A stretch of 58,878 bases of DNA from Sphingobacteriales bacterium (GTDB lineage Bacteria > Bacteroidota > Bacteroidia > Chitinophagales > Chitinophagaceae), in NCBI GenBank assembly GCA_024642285.1, contig JAHEBJ010000010.1, positions 1 through 58,878 of the forward strand. The letters are read 5' to 3'. Every line of letters begins with the position of its first letter. Position 1 is the first letter of the stretch. Position numbers and translations under genes: made by a program. Below are positions 1-7,647 of this stretch, piece by piece. Under the pieces are notes generated by a model. It was not told where the DNA came from. It was given only the letters and a program-made list of their open reading frames with translations, and did not search any database.

Positions 1-303
1 GGCGGACAAAGACAACGTATTGCTATTGCACGTGCAATACTTGCTGATCCAAAAATTATTATTCTGGACGAAGCCACCTCAAACCTGGATACAGAAAGCG
101 AATCACTCATTCAGCAAAGTTTAAACGAGCTGATGAAGGGCCGTACTACTTTTGTAATTGCACACAGGCTGAGTACCATCCGTAAAGCCAGCCAGATACT
201 GGTAATTGAATCGGGCAGCATTGTGGAAAGTGGAAACCACGACGAGCTGATAGCGAAGCAGGGCAGATATTTTGAGCTGTTTACATACCAGTCGAGGATA
301 TAA
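1..303 (+). CDS. ABC exporter ATP-binding domain, C-terminal fragment
   Basis: The window opens inside this gene, so only the last 100 codons are visible; frame 1 runs open to TAA at 301-303. The fragment starts in the ABC signature ([12 protein letters not shown]), continues with Walker B ([12 protein letters not shown]) and the H-loop ([10 protein letters not shown]), and ends shortly after the usual GxIVExGxHxEL stretch. This pattern is typical of MsbA-like half transporters with a fused membrane domain, which would lie off the left edge. It couples ATP hydrolysis to export at the inner membrane; the substrate cannot be told from this piece. Confidence 0.9.
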   Translation, partial: GGQRQRIAIARAILADPKIIILDEATSNLDTESESLIQQSLNELMKGRTTFVIAHRLSTIRKASQILVIESGSIVESGNHDELIAKQGRYFELFTYQSRI

Positions 304-376
304 ATGCTGCAACTGGTAGTTTTTATTCGAGTGTTGTCTTTGAATAACTTTATCTTTAAAGCCCAACCAATAACTA

Positions 377-1105
377 ATGAATCTGATTATTGTTATACCT
401 TGTTTTAATGAAGCCAACCGGTTAGACAAACAAAAATTCATTGATTTCATAAACAACACTGCGGATGTGGGATTGGTTTTTGTAGATGATGGATCAACCG
501 ATGAAACTTTTCAAATACTTACAAAACTGTCCGGCGAATTCACCAATCAGATGCATGTGGTGCGTTGCGAAAGCAATAAAGGGAAGGCTGGCGCAGTTAA
601 GGCAGGCTTTCAGTTTGTATTCGATAGTTTATCATGCAATAAAATTGCTTATCTCGATGCTGACCTTTCAACAAGCCTGGAAGAATGCCGGGAAATTTCA
701 AAACTTGTCAATGGTGAAATTCAGTTTGTTTTCGGATCGAGGATATTAAAGATAGACAACACGATAAAAAGAAAATGGTACCGTTATGTTTTCGGACGGG
801 TTGTAGCAACATTTATTTCAAGGTCATTGGGGCTGCCGGTTTATGATACACAATGCGGCTGCAAAATTTTTGAAATTTCATTAGCGAAAAAAATATTTAC
901 AGATAATTTTATTTCCAGGTGGTTGTTTGATGTGGAACTGTTTCATAGAATGATACGCATTTTCGGGCGGGGAAATATGCCTGTTTACACAAAGGAAATT
1001 CCGTTAAATGCGTGGATAGATGCAAAAGATTCAAGAGTTAAATTCACTTATTTTTTTAAACTTTGGCTCGACCTCTATGCCATAAATTCGTTTTATAATA
1101 AATGA
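377..1105 (+). CDS. GT2 family glycosyltransferase (dolichyl-phosphate sugar synthase-like)
   Basis: A 242-residue GT-A fold enzyme. The N-terminus IIVIPCFNEANRL and the VFVDDGSTDET segment form the nucleotide-sugar site, and the metal-binding DxD is at residues 94-96 (LDADLS). There is no long C-terminal membrane domain, which fits the soluble or peripheral polyprenyl-phosphate sugar synthases. Its stop overlaps the next gene's start (ATGA at 1102-1105), so the two are probably co-transcribed and translationally coupled. The next gene is an ArnT-like enzyme that uses polyprenyl-phosphate sugars, so this one may make that donor. The pairing is inference; the family call is firm. Confidence 0.88.
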   Translation: MNLIIVIPCFNEANRLDKQKFIDFINNTADVGLVFVDDGSTDETFQILTKLSGEFTNQMHVVRCESNKGKAGAVKAGFQFVFDSLSCNKIAYLDADLSTSLEECREISKLVNGEIQFVFGSRILKIDNTIKRKWYRYVFGRVVATFISRSLGLPVYDTQCGCKIFEISLAKKIFTDNFISRWLFDVELFHRMIRIFGRGNMPVYTKEIPLNAWIDAKDSRVKFTYFFKLWLDLYAINSFYNK

Positions 1106-2523
1106 TCTCATCATTAAAAAAATACTTTTCGGGTAAATCAGATAAGTATGCATATTGGCTTACTGTTATTATTTTTATCCGTGCCTGGTTAAATGCAGCG
1201 GTGCCGCTTATGGATAAGACTGAAGCCAGGTATGCCGAGATTGCACGTATCATGTCGGAAACAGGAAACTGGATAGTTCCGCAAATTGATTATGGTGTGC
1301 CATTTTGGGCAAAGCCGCCATTGTCAACCTGGGTTTCGGCTGCAGGCATTTTTTTATTTGGAGCAAATGAATTTGTGGTACGCCTCCCCTATTTAATTGT
1401 GTCAATTATTATGGCGTTTGCAATAGGGAAGTATGCGGCAAAAAGCAAAGTTTCTTTTTTTCTTCCTGGCCTAATCCTTTTTACCGTACCGGAATTTTTT
1501 CTTCATGCCGGCGTTGTATCTACTGATGTGATGCTGGCATTTAGTGTTGGTGTCGTTATGTTGTCATTTTGGGAATTTCTCGACAATGATAACAATAAAA
1601 AAGCCGGATTATTATTTTTTGCAGGTATGGGAATTGGTTTATTGGCCAAAGGACCAATAGTAGGAATACTTACATTGCCTCCGCTTTTTATCTGGTGCAT
1701 ACGGTTTAAAATTCCACTGAAAAAACTTTTTAAAATTCCCTGGATAATCGGTCCGCTCGTTATGTTGTTGATTGCTGTACCATGGTATTACCTGATGGAA
1801 CTGAGATCGCCGGGCTTTAATGACTACTTTATAGTGGGAGAACATTTCAAACGATTTTTTGATTCGGGCTGGGCGGGTGATAAATATGGATTTCCCAAGC
1901 AGCAGCCATTGGGCATGATTTGGGTGTTCCTAGTAATTACAACTGTGCCGTGGATTGCCATTGTTGCAGTAAAAGGATTTCAGCATTTCAAAAACATACT
2001 TTCAGACAGGTGGCGATTATTTTTGTGGCTATGGCTTTTGTGGACACCATTATTTTTCAGCACATCAAAAAGTCTTATCCATCCGTACATTCTGCCGGTT
2101 ATGATTCCGATTGTTTTATTGGTGGTACATGAATGGGGAAATATCAGGCATAGAAAAAGAATTCTGGCCATCGGTCTTTTTATTCCAATGGCGATGTTTG
2201 TGATTTTATTATCGGGACTTGCAAAACCTTTCTTTAAAGACAATACAGATAAGTATTTTTTAGAAGATCCGTTTATTGCTGCAAATCCTGTCTATTCATT
2301 GGATGAAAAAAGTTATTCAAGCCAGTTTTATTCCAAAGGAAAGATAAAACAGATTAACAATCTACAACTCGATTCTTTGTTGAAGACAAAACAACAATTT
2401 TCGGTGTTTATTAAAAAAGACAGATGGGCCGGCTTGCCGGCTTTGGAGACAAAAGAGATTATCAACATAACAGAAAACAAACTAAAAGGAGTATTAGTGC
2501 CTGCGTACAGCAAATTCAGATAA
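1102..2523 (+). CDS. ArnT/PMT-like GT39 family membrane glycosyltransferase
   Basis: A 473-residue polytopic inner-membrane protein. The early segment DKTEARYAEIARIM followed by PFWAKPPLSTW is the conserved first periplasmic loop of ArnT/protein-mannosyltransferase-like enzymes, where the acidic residue is catalytic. About ten hydrophobic helices follow, then a soluble C-terminal tail after about residue 380. Such enzymes move a sugar from undecaprenyl phosphate to lipid A or another acceptor on the periplasmic face. It overlaps the upstream GT2 gene by four bases and is followed by a strong hairpin at 2553-2580. The acceptor is unknown. Confidence 0.88.
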   Translation: MISSLKKYFSGKSDKYAYWLTVIIFIRAWLNAAVPLMDKTEARYAEIARIMSETGNWIVPQIDYGVPFWAKPPLSTWVSAAGIFLFGANEFVVRLPYLIVSIIMAFAIGKYAAKSKVSFFLPGLILFTVPEFFLHAGVVSTDVMLAFSVGVVMLSFWEFLDNDNNKKAGLLFFAGMGIGLLAKGPIVGILTLPPLFIWCIRFKIPLKKLFKIPWIIGPLVMLLIAVPWYYLMELRSPGFNDYFIVGEHFKRFFDSGWAGDKYGFPKQQPLGMIWVFLVITTVPWIAIVAVKGFQHFKNILSDRWRLFLWLWLLWTPLFFSTSKSLIHPYILPVMIPIVLLVVHEWGNIRHRKRILAIGLFIPMAMFVILLSGLAKPFFKDNTDKYFLEDPFIAANPVYSLDEKSYSSQFYSKGKIKQINNLQLDSLLKTKQQFSVFIKKDRWAGLPALETKEIINITENKLKGVLVPAYSKFR

Positions 2524-2552
2524 ATAATCGTTTTAGAAATTTAAACAATAAA

Positions 2553-2580
2553 AAAAGGTCAACATTCATGTTGACCTTTT
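2553..2580. terminator. Bidirectional intrinsic terminator
   Basis: A perfect 12-bp stem (2553-2564 with 2569-2580) with loop TTCA, A-rich on the left and T-rich on the right. It would end the GT39 transcript. It also lies just beyond the tRNA-Asn fragment, so it may have been the original terminator of the tRNA gene before the 2.9 kb insertion. Confidence 0.8.
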
Positions 2581-2624
2581 GCTCCCCCTGTTGGACTTGA
2601 ACCAACGACCCTCTGATTAACAGT
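2581..2624 (-). repeat. Truncated tRNA-Asn 3' part (direct repeat, att-like)
   Basis: These 44 bases match 5438-5481 exactly, in the same orientation; the match extends four more T residues to the left. On the minus strand it runs from the anticodon loop through the T-arm to the discriminator base. The D-arm and 5' acceptor strand are absent, so it cannot fold as a tRNA. A tRNA 3' portion duplicated at the far end of an inserted segment is the classic footprint of tyrosine-recombinase integration. Confidence 0.9.
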
Positions 2625-2679
2625 GATGAAATTGACACAAAACAGCGCAAAGAGAATAATAAGCAAATTCGTATAAAAA

Positions 2680-5241
2680 TCAGTTTTTCAAAATCTTAAT
2701 AGAAGATATCTGGTTGTTCCACTCCGGCGGTGCAATCCAGGCTCCTTCAATGATTATTGATTTTTCTTCAAAATGAAAATCGTAAAATACCTGCAGTTTA
2801 TATCCTTTGTTAACATGAATTGAACTGATATGATCGTTCCAGTGTTCGCCTACCCAATAGATATCATCAACTACTTCAAAGCTTTCGCCGTTAAAATCGG
2901 AACCATCAAACAATACCGCAACAGGCGTACTTTTCCCTTCTTTATTTGTTATGGAATAAATTTCTTTACGGCGGGGTTCGGAATAATTTATTACGATCTT
3001 TTTATTTTTCAGATCTACCAGTAGCTTTTGGCCATTTTCTTCGCTGCGTAAAAAAACATTCCATTCGTCTCTGCCGGTTTCAGTATAATTAGTTTCTCTT
3101 CCTGTGAACCTGCTGTTCCAGTCCTTCCATCGTTTACCTTCTATATTGCCGTTGGTATTAACGAGTATGCCTTTCTCCGTACCATCAACTGATTCATAGA
3201 CCACGGTTTGTAATAGAAAACCTGTTGCACTGTCAGCGTTGTTTTTTTTATGAAAAAAAGAAGATTCAGTACCCAGTTGAGGCCATGTGGTATAATTTTT
3301 TTGAGTGCCGGTAGCGGACTTGTATATTTCTGGATATTTGACCAACTCTTCTTCAGTGAAATACTTTTGTAGTATAATTTTAAATTCCTTTGAGCTGCGG
3401 ATAAAGTCAAAATCAGAATCATCCGCTATCGTATTTAAGGCCAATGCTTTCTTTTTTATCGCCAGTTCGAAATTGAACAGCGCTTCAGTCTTGTTTTGTT
3501 TTGCGCTGTATAAACTGGCAAGGTTATAATAAACAAACGAGGCATTTGGGTCAATTTCTAAAATCTTTTTGGAGCACTGCAGGGATTTATCATATTCCTT
3601 CAGATAATAGTAAACAACACCAAGACCCCAATAAGCATTTTTAAAATCTGGTTTCAGTGCTATGGCCGCCTGGGAATATTTTATAGCGTCATCGAATTCC
3701 TGCAGTTGCCAGAAAATTGTCGCCGTTTCAAGACAGGCATATGCATTCTTAGGCATCAGTTCAATATATTTTCTGAAATTAAGTTTTGCTTTTTCCAGGT
3801 AGCCTTTAAACTGATATCTTTTTGCCAGGTAATAGTTAGTATATGGGGCATTGGGCTCAAGTGATGCCGAAAGTTCAAGGCAGGAAATGCCATCGTCGTT
3901 ATCGAGCGTAAGTGATTTCAGGAACAGGATACGGGCTACAAGATTCCGGTATAAAAAATGTTTTTCTCCTAACAAACCGGCTGCTATCTCCAATTCGTTT
4001 ACAGCTTTTTTCAGGTCGGCAGAATCCACGGATTTAAAATTTCTCAGGGATTGGTTGTTTTCTCTGAGCATGGGTAAAAGTATGGCCGCAGCTTTCTCCT
4101 GCATGGCAGCGCTGAGGTTTCGCCTGAGCCCCAAAGCAATTTCACTTGTACTGTCTTTTTTTGTATAAAGTAAATAGTTACGATGGGCCAACAGCGTTTC
4201 TTTTTTTTCTATCAAGCTGTCGCAAATGCGGTACAATTTCTTTTGGGTACTGTCCAGTTGCTGTAACAATGAGGTGGTGGTGCCTTTAACATCTGCTTTG
4301 GCCAGAAAAACCAGGTTCTTGTTTCTCTCGGTTTTATAAGCCGCCAGCAAATCCTGATTTACAGTAGCGATTTTTTTTTCGGGATCCTCAATCTTTACAA
4401 TTGGATATTGTTGATTTGGGGCAGCCAATTTAGGAATATTGTCTTCAAGATATCGTTGTATTTCTTTTAGGTTGATTTCATTGTTATTGTCGGCATCAGC
4501 CATACCATAAAATCCTTCCATTAAAACGTAGGAAAAGAGACCTCTTCCGCCACCCCACTGTTCGCTTTCCAGCGAAAATTGATCGGATTTGCAGGAATAG
4601 ATCTTCACAGGTGCCGTCATGTTTTGCAAGGCCAGCGTTGTTATGCGTCCACCTTCGGTGCCGCCACTAAGGGGTTTGTCCAGGCCATTTGCATGGCAGG
4701 CATCAATAATTAAAATTACTTCGCAACCCTTTGCCGCCAATGGGTCAACAAAACGTGAGTTGAGATCTGAAGTCGAAATAAAATCGCCACTGAAAATATT
4801 TTGAAAATAATTCTGTTTGGGTGCGGCATATAGTAACAGTAAAGCCTGGTCCTTTAAAATATTGGCATCGTAGTCTCCATGGCCTGCAAAGAAGAATATG
4901 ACTCTATCTCCTTTTTTGAGATCATTAAGAATAATATCACTGATGGCATTACCAACATTTTGAAGCGTAGCTTTTTCGTTCACGAATAATTTCACATGAC
5001 TGCTGTCCAGGCCCATTCCATCCTTGCTCAGCATATAATTGGCGAAGACTTCGGCATCTTTGTGTGCAAAATTTAAGGGTGTCACTTCTTTATATTCAGA
5101 AACTCCGATGACCACAGCATAAGTAACGCTTGTGTTTGTAGATGAATCAGCAGTAAGGATAGCTCCACGGTTGTTTACAACCTGGGCATAATTCAATATG
5201 GGTAAAAACCAAAGGAATGATAAAATCAAAGACTTGAACAT
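2680..5241 (-). CDS. Secreted caspase-family protease with EF-hand, TPR and beta/gamma-crystallin domains
   Basis: I place the start at 5241 (MFKSLILS), which gives a clean signal peptide ending near NYAQ; the frame stays open 12 codons upstream to 5277. Residues here are counted from 5277. The caspase (C14) domain spans about 53-260, with catalytic His133 in FAGHGD and Cys194 in IDACH, both intact. A canonical 12-residue EF-hand loop follows at 261-272 (DADNNNEINLKE). Three to four TPR repeats occupy about 475-612. The last 80 residues look like a beta/gamma-crystallin domain with two calcium-clamp motifs, NDHISS and NNQISS. It probably cleaves proteins after Arg/Lys outside the cytoplasm, with calcium as a plausible activator. 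Both calcium roles and the substrate are inference. It is alone in a tRNA-flanked segment. Confidence 0.85.
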   Translation of the reverse strand: MFKSLILSFLWFLPILNYAQVVNNRGAILTADSSTNTSVTYAVVIGVSEYKEVTPLNFAHKDAEVFANYMLSKDGMGLDSSHVKLFVNEKATLQNVGNAISDIILNDLKKGDRVIFFFAGHGDYDANILKDQALLLLYAAPKQNYFQNIFSGDFISTSDLNSRFVDPLAAKGCEVILIIDACHANGLDKPLSGGTEGGRITTLALQNMTAPVKIYSCKSDQFSLESEQWGGGRGLFSYVLMEGFYGMADADNNNEINLKEIQRYLEDNIPKLAAPNQQYPIVKIEDPEKKIATVNQDLLAAYKTERNKNLVFLAKADVKGTTTSLLQQLDSTQKKLYRICDSLIEKKETLLAHRNYLLYTKKDSTSEIALGLRRNLSAAMQEKAAAILLPMLRENNQSLRNFKSVDSADLKKAVNELEIAAGLLGEKHFLYRNLVARILFLKSLTLDNDDGISCLELSASLEPNAPYTNYYLAKRYQFKGYLEKAKLNFRKYIELMPKNAYACLETATIFWQLQEFDDAIKYSQAAIALKPDFKNAYWGLGVVYYYLKEYDKSLQCSKKILEIDPNASFVYYNLASLYSAKQNKTEALFNFELAIKKKALALNTIADDSDFDFIRSSKEFKIILQKYFTEEELVKYPEIYKSATGTQKNYTTWPQLGTESSFFHKKNNADSATGFLLQTVVYESVDGTEKGILVNTNGNIEGKRWKDWNSRFTGRETNYTETGRDEWNVFLRSEENGQKLLVDLKNKKIVINYSEPRRKEIYSITNKEGKSTPVAVLFDGSDFNGESFEVVDDIYWVGEHWNDHISSIHVNKGYKLQVFYDFHFEEKSIIIEGAWIAPPEWNNQISSIKILKN

Positions 5242-5402
5242 ATCTGACTTTTCGAAAATAATGACCAGGCTGGTCAATGTATTAGATGGTATTCTGTGTA
5301 GTAATATAGTAAAAAAAGCGGGATGTTGTGTAGCCGGAAAAGACAGGGATTGGCAAACAAACTATGAGATCATTGAAATTCGGAGCAATCATAGGTGTAA
5401 AT

Positions 5403-5437
5403 AAAAAAGGATTTCGTTTACCGAAATCCTTTTTTTT
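5403..5437 (-). terminator. Intrinsic terminator downstream of tRNA-Asn
   Basis: Inverted repeat 5403-5416 with 5422-5435 around a five-base loop, A-rich on the left and T-rich on the right. It sits immediately after the 3' end of the minus-strand tRNA-Asn gene. It mirrors the hairpin at 2553-2580, which occupies the same position next to the tRNA fragment. Confidence 0.75.
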
Positions 5438-5438
5438 G

Positions 5439-5512
5439 CTCCCCCTGTTGGACTTGAACCAACGACCCTCTGATTAACAGTCAGATGCTCTAACCAACTG
5501 AGCTAAGGAGGA
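5439..5512 (-). tRNA. tRNA-Asn (anticodon GTT)
   Basis: The minus strand reads TCCTCCTTAGCTCAGTTGGT at its 5' end, with a normal D-arm, a seven-base anticodon loop TGTTAAT (anticodon GTT at 5478-5476), and a T-arm containing GGTTCAAGTCC. The acceptor pairs TCCTCCT with AGGGGGA (one U-G pair), discriminator G. CCA is not encoded. Its 3' part is duplicated at 2581-2624. Confidence 0.97.
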
Positions 5513-5613
5513 ATGTACCCTTATTTGGGGTTGCAAAAATAGGGCTTTTTACCTTTTACAAAAAAATAATAACTATTTAATTAAAAGGTATTTTAAAGAA
5601 AGACGACGTGATG

Positions 5614-5643
5614 TAAAAAGCCCCTTCAAAACGAAGGGGCTTT
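5614..5643 (-). terminator. Intrinsic terminator after the small 60-codon gene
   Basis: Perfect 11-bp stem (5617-5627 with 5633-5643), loop AAAAC, GC-rich core. On the minus strand it is followed by TTTTTAC. It lies 65 bases beyond the stop of the small gene at 5708-5890, which supports that gene being a separate transcript. Confidence 0.8.
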
Positions 5644-5707
5644 GGTTGAGAGGCAACTGTAGATCAATGAAAAAGAATTGGCTATACTTTCTATTGAATG
5701 ATACTGA

Positions 5708-5890
5708 TCAGGCTGCGTACCTTCTGTGCATCATTGTGTTACTTTTTCTTTGGATATTCCAAAGGTCGGCTGTGGTTAGTGTTTTAACAGGATTTACTGC
5801 CAGGCCTAAAGTTTCTTTTACTACAGTGGTTAACTTGTTTGTTTGCTCATTACTCATTTTTGCGAAGTTGATTTGTGATTGCTTTTTCAT
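5708..5890 (-). CDS. Small protein of unknown function (60 aa)
   Basis: I do not recognise this protein with certainty. It is basic, begins MKKQSQINFAK and ends with an Arg-rich tail (IQRKSNTMMHRRYAA); it has no cysteine, signal peptide or membrane segment. Support for it being real is contextual: it has a good Bacteroidota-type promoter about 90 bases upstream, a strong terminator downstream, and is isolated between the tRNA and a flavoprotein gene. The opposite-strand reading frame (5646-6020) is richer in Phe/Leu and looks like a shadow. My recollection is that similar short proteins with a DLWNIQR-like stretch occur in related genomes, but I cannot confirm that here. A peptide precursor is possible, but nothing shows it. 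Confidence 0.55.
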   Translation of the reverse strand: MKKQSQINFAKMSNEQTNKLTTVVKETLGLAVNPVKTLTTADLWNIQRKSNTMMHRRYAA

Positions 5891-6217
5891 GACTTTTAGT
5901 TTTTTATGTTTTAATATTTGTTTCTTTTTTTGTTTAGTAAATCTGGCTTTTTATCGCTTTGCTTACTTTGATAACACAAAGATAAGGGGAAGTACAGTAC
6001 TATGCAATATAAAGTACTAAGCATGTTTTAGTAATAGGCAGTAATTATTACCGATTGTAAGCTTCAAACCCGCTCTGGTATTGATTTTTATTTTTTATTA
6101 GGAAATTTTATGCCCAAAATAGCTTTGTGATGAACGGTAAATAGATGGGATGAATGACTTGAAAAAAGAAGCAAAAAACTGTTTTTGGGCAAATTTGCGA
6201 ATAAGAAAGATGGAAAA
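5891..6217. other. Intergenic region, 327 bp
   Basis: AT-rich stretch with no credible coding frame. It contains the promoter of the small gene (5978-6007) and an AT-rich leader. Beyond about 6010 I see nothing recognisable apart from the 3' border of the flavoprotein gene. Confidence 0.6.
5978..6007 (-). promoter_or_regulatory. Bacteroidota-type promoter of the small gene
   Basis: On the minus strand TTG (6007-6005) is separated by 19 bases from TATCTTTG (5985-5978), matching the Bacteroidota housekeeping sigma pattern TTG-N19-TAnnTTTG. Transcription would start near 5970, giving an untranslated leader of about 80 bases before the ATG at 5890. Confidence 0.6.
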
Positions 6218-7489
6218 TTACTTAATCTCCAGGTCGCTGAGCTTTCTATTGTGCAATCGGCCTAGTTTCATAAGACTGATCATTGGGCCAAGCACAAAGT
6301 TTAAAAAGCCACGGCTGTATCCCCGGTAAACGGCTTCGCCTGAGAAAATGCGGGTAAGGTGCCGCTGCATGTGAGGGCCGATAAATCGCCCGAAAGCAGT
6401 ATCCATTCGGTCTTGCCCTACTTTAAATAAAGTAAAAAGGCTGCCACTATACCAGGTATTTACCAGCTTCTGCCATATCTTAAGCTCATACAATTGCTCC
6501 TTCTGGTATTTTGTAAATGCAATATCGGTTCCTTCGCTAATTGCATCGGCGGCCCGGAAAGCTCCTTTTATAGCAAGAAACAATCCGGATGAAAAGATCG
6601 GATCCAGAAATCCACCGGCATCACCAGTTAAAAGCCAATTAGAACCATACATTTTTTGAGAGATCAGTTGGTAATTATCATACTGGGCTACACCTGTTTG
6701 CCGTACCGCGTTTTGAGTGAACTTTAATAAAGTTTCATCCGATTTCAGATAATTGTCATATTGTTCCTCCTTATTATTACCAAAGCTCTTTAAATGATTG
6801 GGATTAACAACAATACCCACAGAGATTCGGTCGGGCAACGGAATACGCCAGGCCCAGCCTTTTTCTAATCTGTGCAAATGAATATTGTAAGGCTCTATTT
6901 TTTCAGCATCCGATAGATGAGCAAAAACTGCAACATCTTTTCTATCTCCTTTTTTAGTTTCAATATCCAACAGTCTAGATATTGTTCTCGATCTTCCGCT
7001 GGCATCAACGATCAGGTCAGGTTGCCCGTTGAAAAAATTATCAGTTGAACTAAGTGTATCGTCGCTTAATTTTAGTTCATCTCCGTTGCCGGTTTTTTCA
7101 ATTTTAGCTGGTTGGTTAAAAAATGTCACACCTTCACGAACAGCCAGATCAAAAATGGTTTTGTCAAATTTTGTTCGGGGAACATTGTATGCATAATGGG
7201 GTAATCCGCCGCCGCCAAAACTAAATGGCGAAGTGGCTTCTTCATCTTTATTTACCCAAACCGAAGCACCGGGTTTATAGGAGCTGTACGATTTAACTTC
7301 ATCCTCTACTCCTAATTTTTGCAAATAAGGGATAATAGCCGGTACAAGCGATTCGCCAACGATTATCTCCGGTCTTTTTTCAATATGAAAAACGCCAACT
7401 CTCATTCCCTTACGGCTTAAAAGCGTGGCCAAAGTGCAGCCAGACGGCCCTCCTCCAATAATTGCAACAGTTTTGATACTTCTCTTCAT
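6218..7489 (-). CDS. FAD-dependent oxidoreductase, halogenase/geranylgeranyl reductase-like
   Basis: The open frame extends to 7570, but the dinucleotide-binding strand begins right after the ATG at 7489 (MKRSIKTVAIIGGGPSG), so I start there (423 aa). The N-terminal GGGPSG is the FAD site; VGESLVP follows; GWAWRIPL matches the WxWxIP signature of flavin-dependent halogenases; and GDAGGFLDP is the second FAD motif. A YKPGASVWV segment sits where phenolic halogenases carry KxGA. Family members halogenate, hydroxylate or reduce; the reaction cannot be fixed from sequence. It is separated from the pigment genes by one unrelated gene, so its part in pigment tailoring is a guess. Confidence 0.82.
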   Translation of the reverse strand: MKRSIKTVAIIGGGPSGCTLATLLSRKGMRVGVFHIEKRPEIIVGESLVPAIIPYLQKLGVEDEVKSYSSYKPGASVWVNKDEEATSPFSFGGGGLPHYAYNVPRTKFDKTIFDLAVREGVTFFNQPAKIEKTGNGDELKLSDDTLSSTDNFFNGQPDLIVDASGRSRTISRLLDIETKKGDRKDVAVFAHLSDAEKIEPYNIHLHRLEKGWAWRIPLPDRISVGIVVNPNHLKSFGNNKEEQYDNYLKSDETLLKFTQNAVRQTGVAQYDNYQLISQKMYGSNWLLTGDAGGFLDPIFSSGLFLAIKGAFRAADAISEGTDIAFTKYQKEQLYELKIWQKLVNTWYSGSLFTLFKVGQDRMDTAFGRFIGPHMQRHLTRIFSGEAVYRGYSRGFLNFVLGPMISLMKLGRLHNRKLSDLEIK

Positions 7490-7561
7490 AAATTTTAAAA
7501 TGCAAAAGTAACAAATTATAAATGCAGAAAACATGATATAGACCTGTTTGTTCTTAAACTG

Positions 7562-7598
7562 AAAAGCCATCCGGATTTTATATCGGGATGGCTTTTTG
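7562..7598 (-). terminator. Intrinsic terminator of the coiled-coil gene
   Basis: Perfect 11-bp stem (7562-7572 with 7586-7596) with flanking A and T tracts. It lies between the end of the 7648-8613 gene and the start of the flavoprotein gene, so these two minus-strand genes are separately transcribed. Confidence 0.75.
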
Positions 7599-7647
7599 TG
7601 TTGCGGCTTAACGCAACTATTTGAATAAATAAACCAAGACTAAATCA

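Larger units (their letters stand above)
2581..5512. mobile_element. tRNA-Asn-bounded mini island carrying a caspase gene
   Basis: The segment between the intact tRNA-Asn gene and the 44-bp tRNA 3' repeat holds a single large gene, the caspase protein. Excision by recombination between the repeats would remove 2857 bp and leave an intact tRNA next to the terminator at 2553-2580. There is no integrase, relaxase or transposase inside, so it is either a decayed remnant or an element mobilised in trans. The island call rests on the repeat geometry. Confidence 0.55.

Noticed and set aside
2581..2624. A second tRNA-Asn gene
   Set aside because: Only the 3' part is present; the D-arm and 5' acceptor strand are replaced by unrelated sequence, so it cannot be a working tRNA.
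5242..5277. Caspase gene start at 5277
   Set aside because: The extra 12 residues would precede the signal peptide and spoil it; the ATG at 5241 gives a normal one.
5198..5404. Rightward frame in the caspase upstream region
   Set aside because: It overlaps the caspase signal-peptide region in antisense and has no family or context support.
5646..6020. Rightward 124-codon frame overlapping the small gene
   Set aside because: It is antisense to the better-supported small gene, has Phe/Leu/Cys-rich low-quality composition, and runs through that gene's terminator and promoter.
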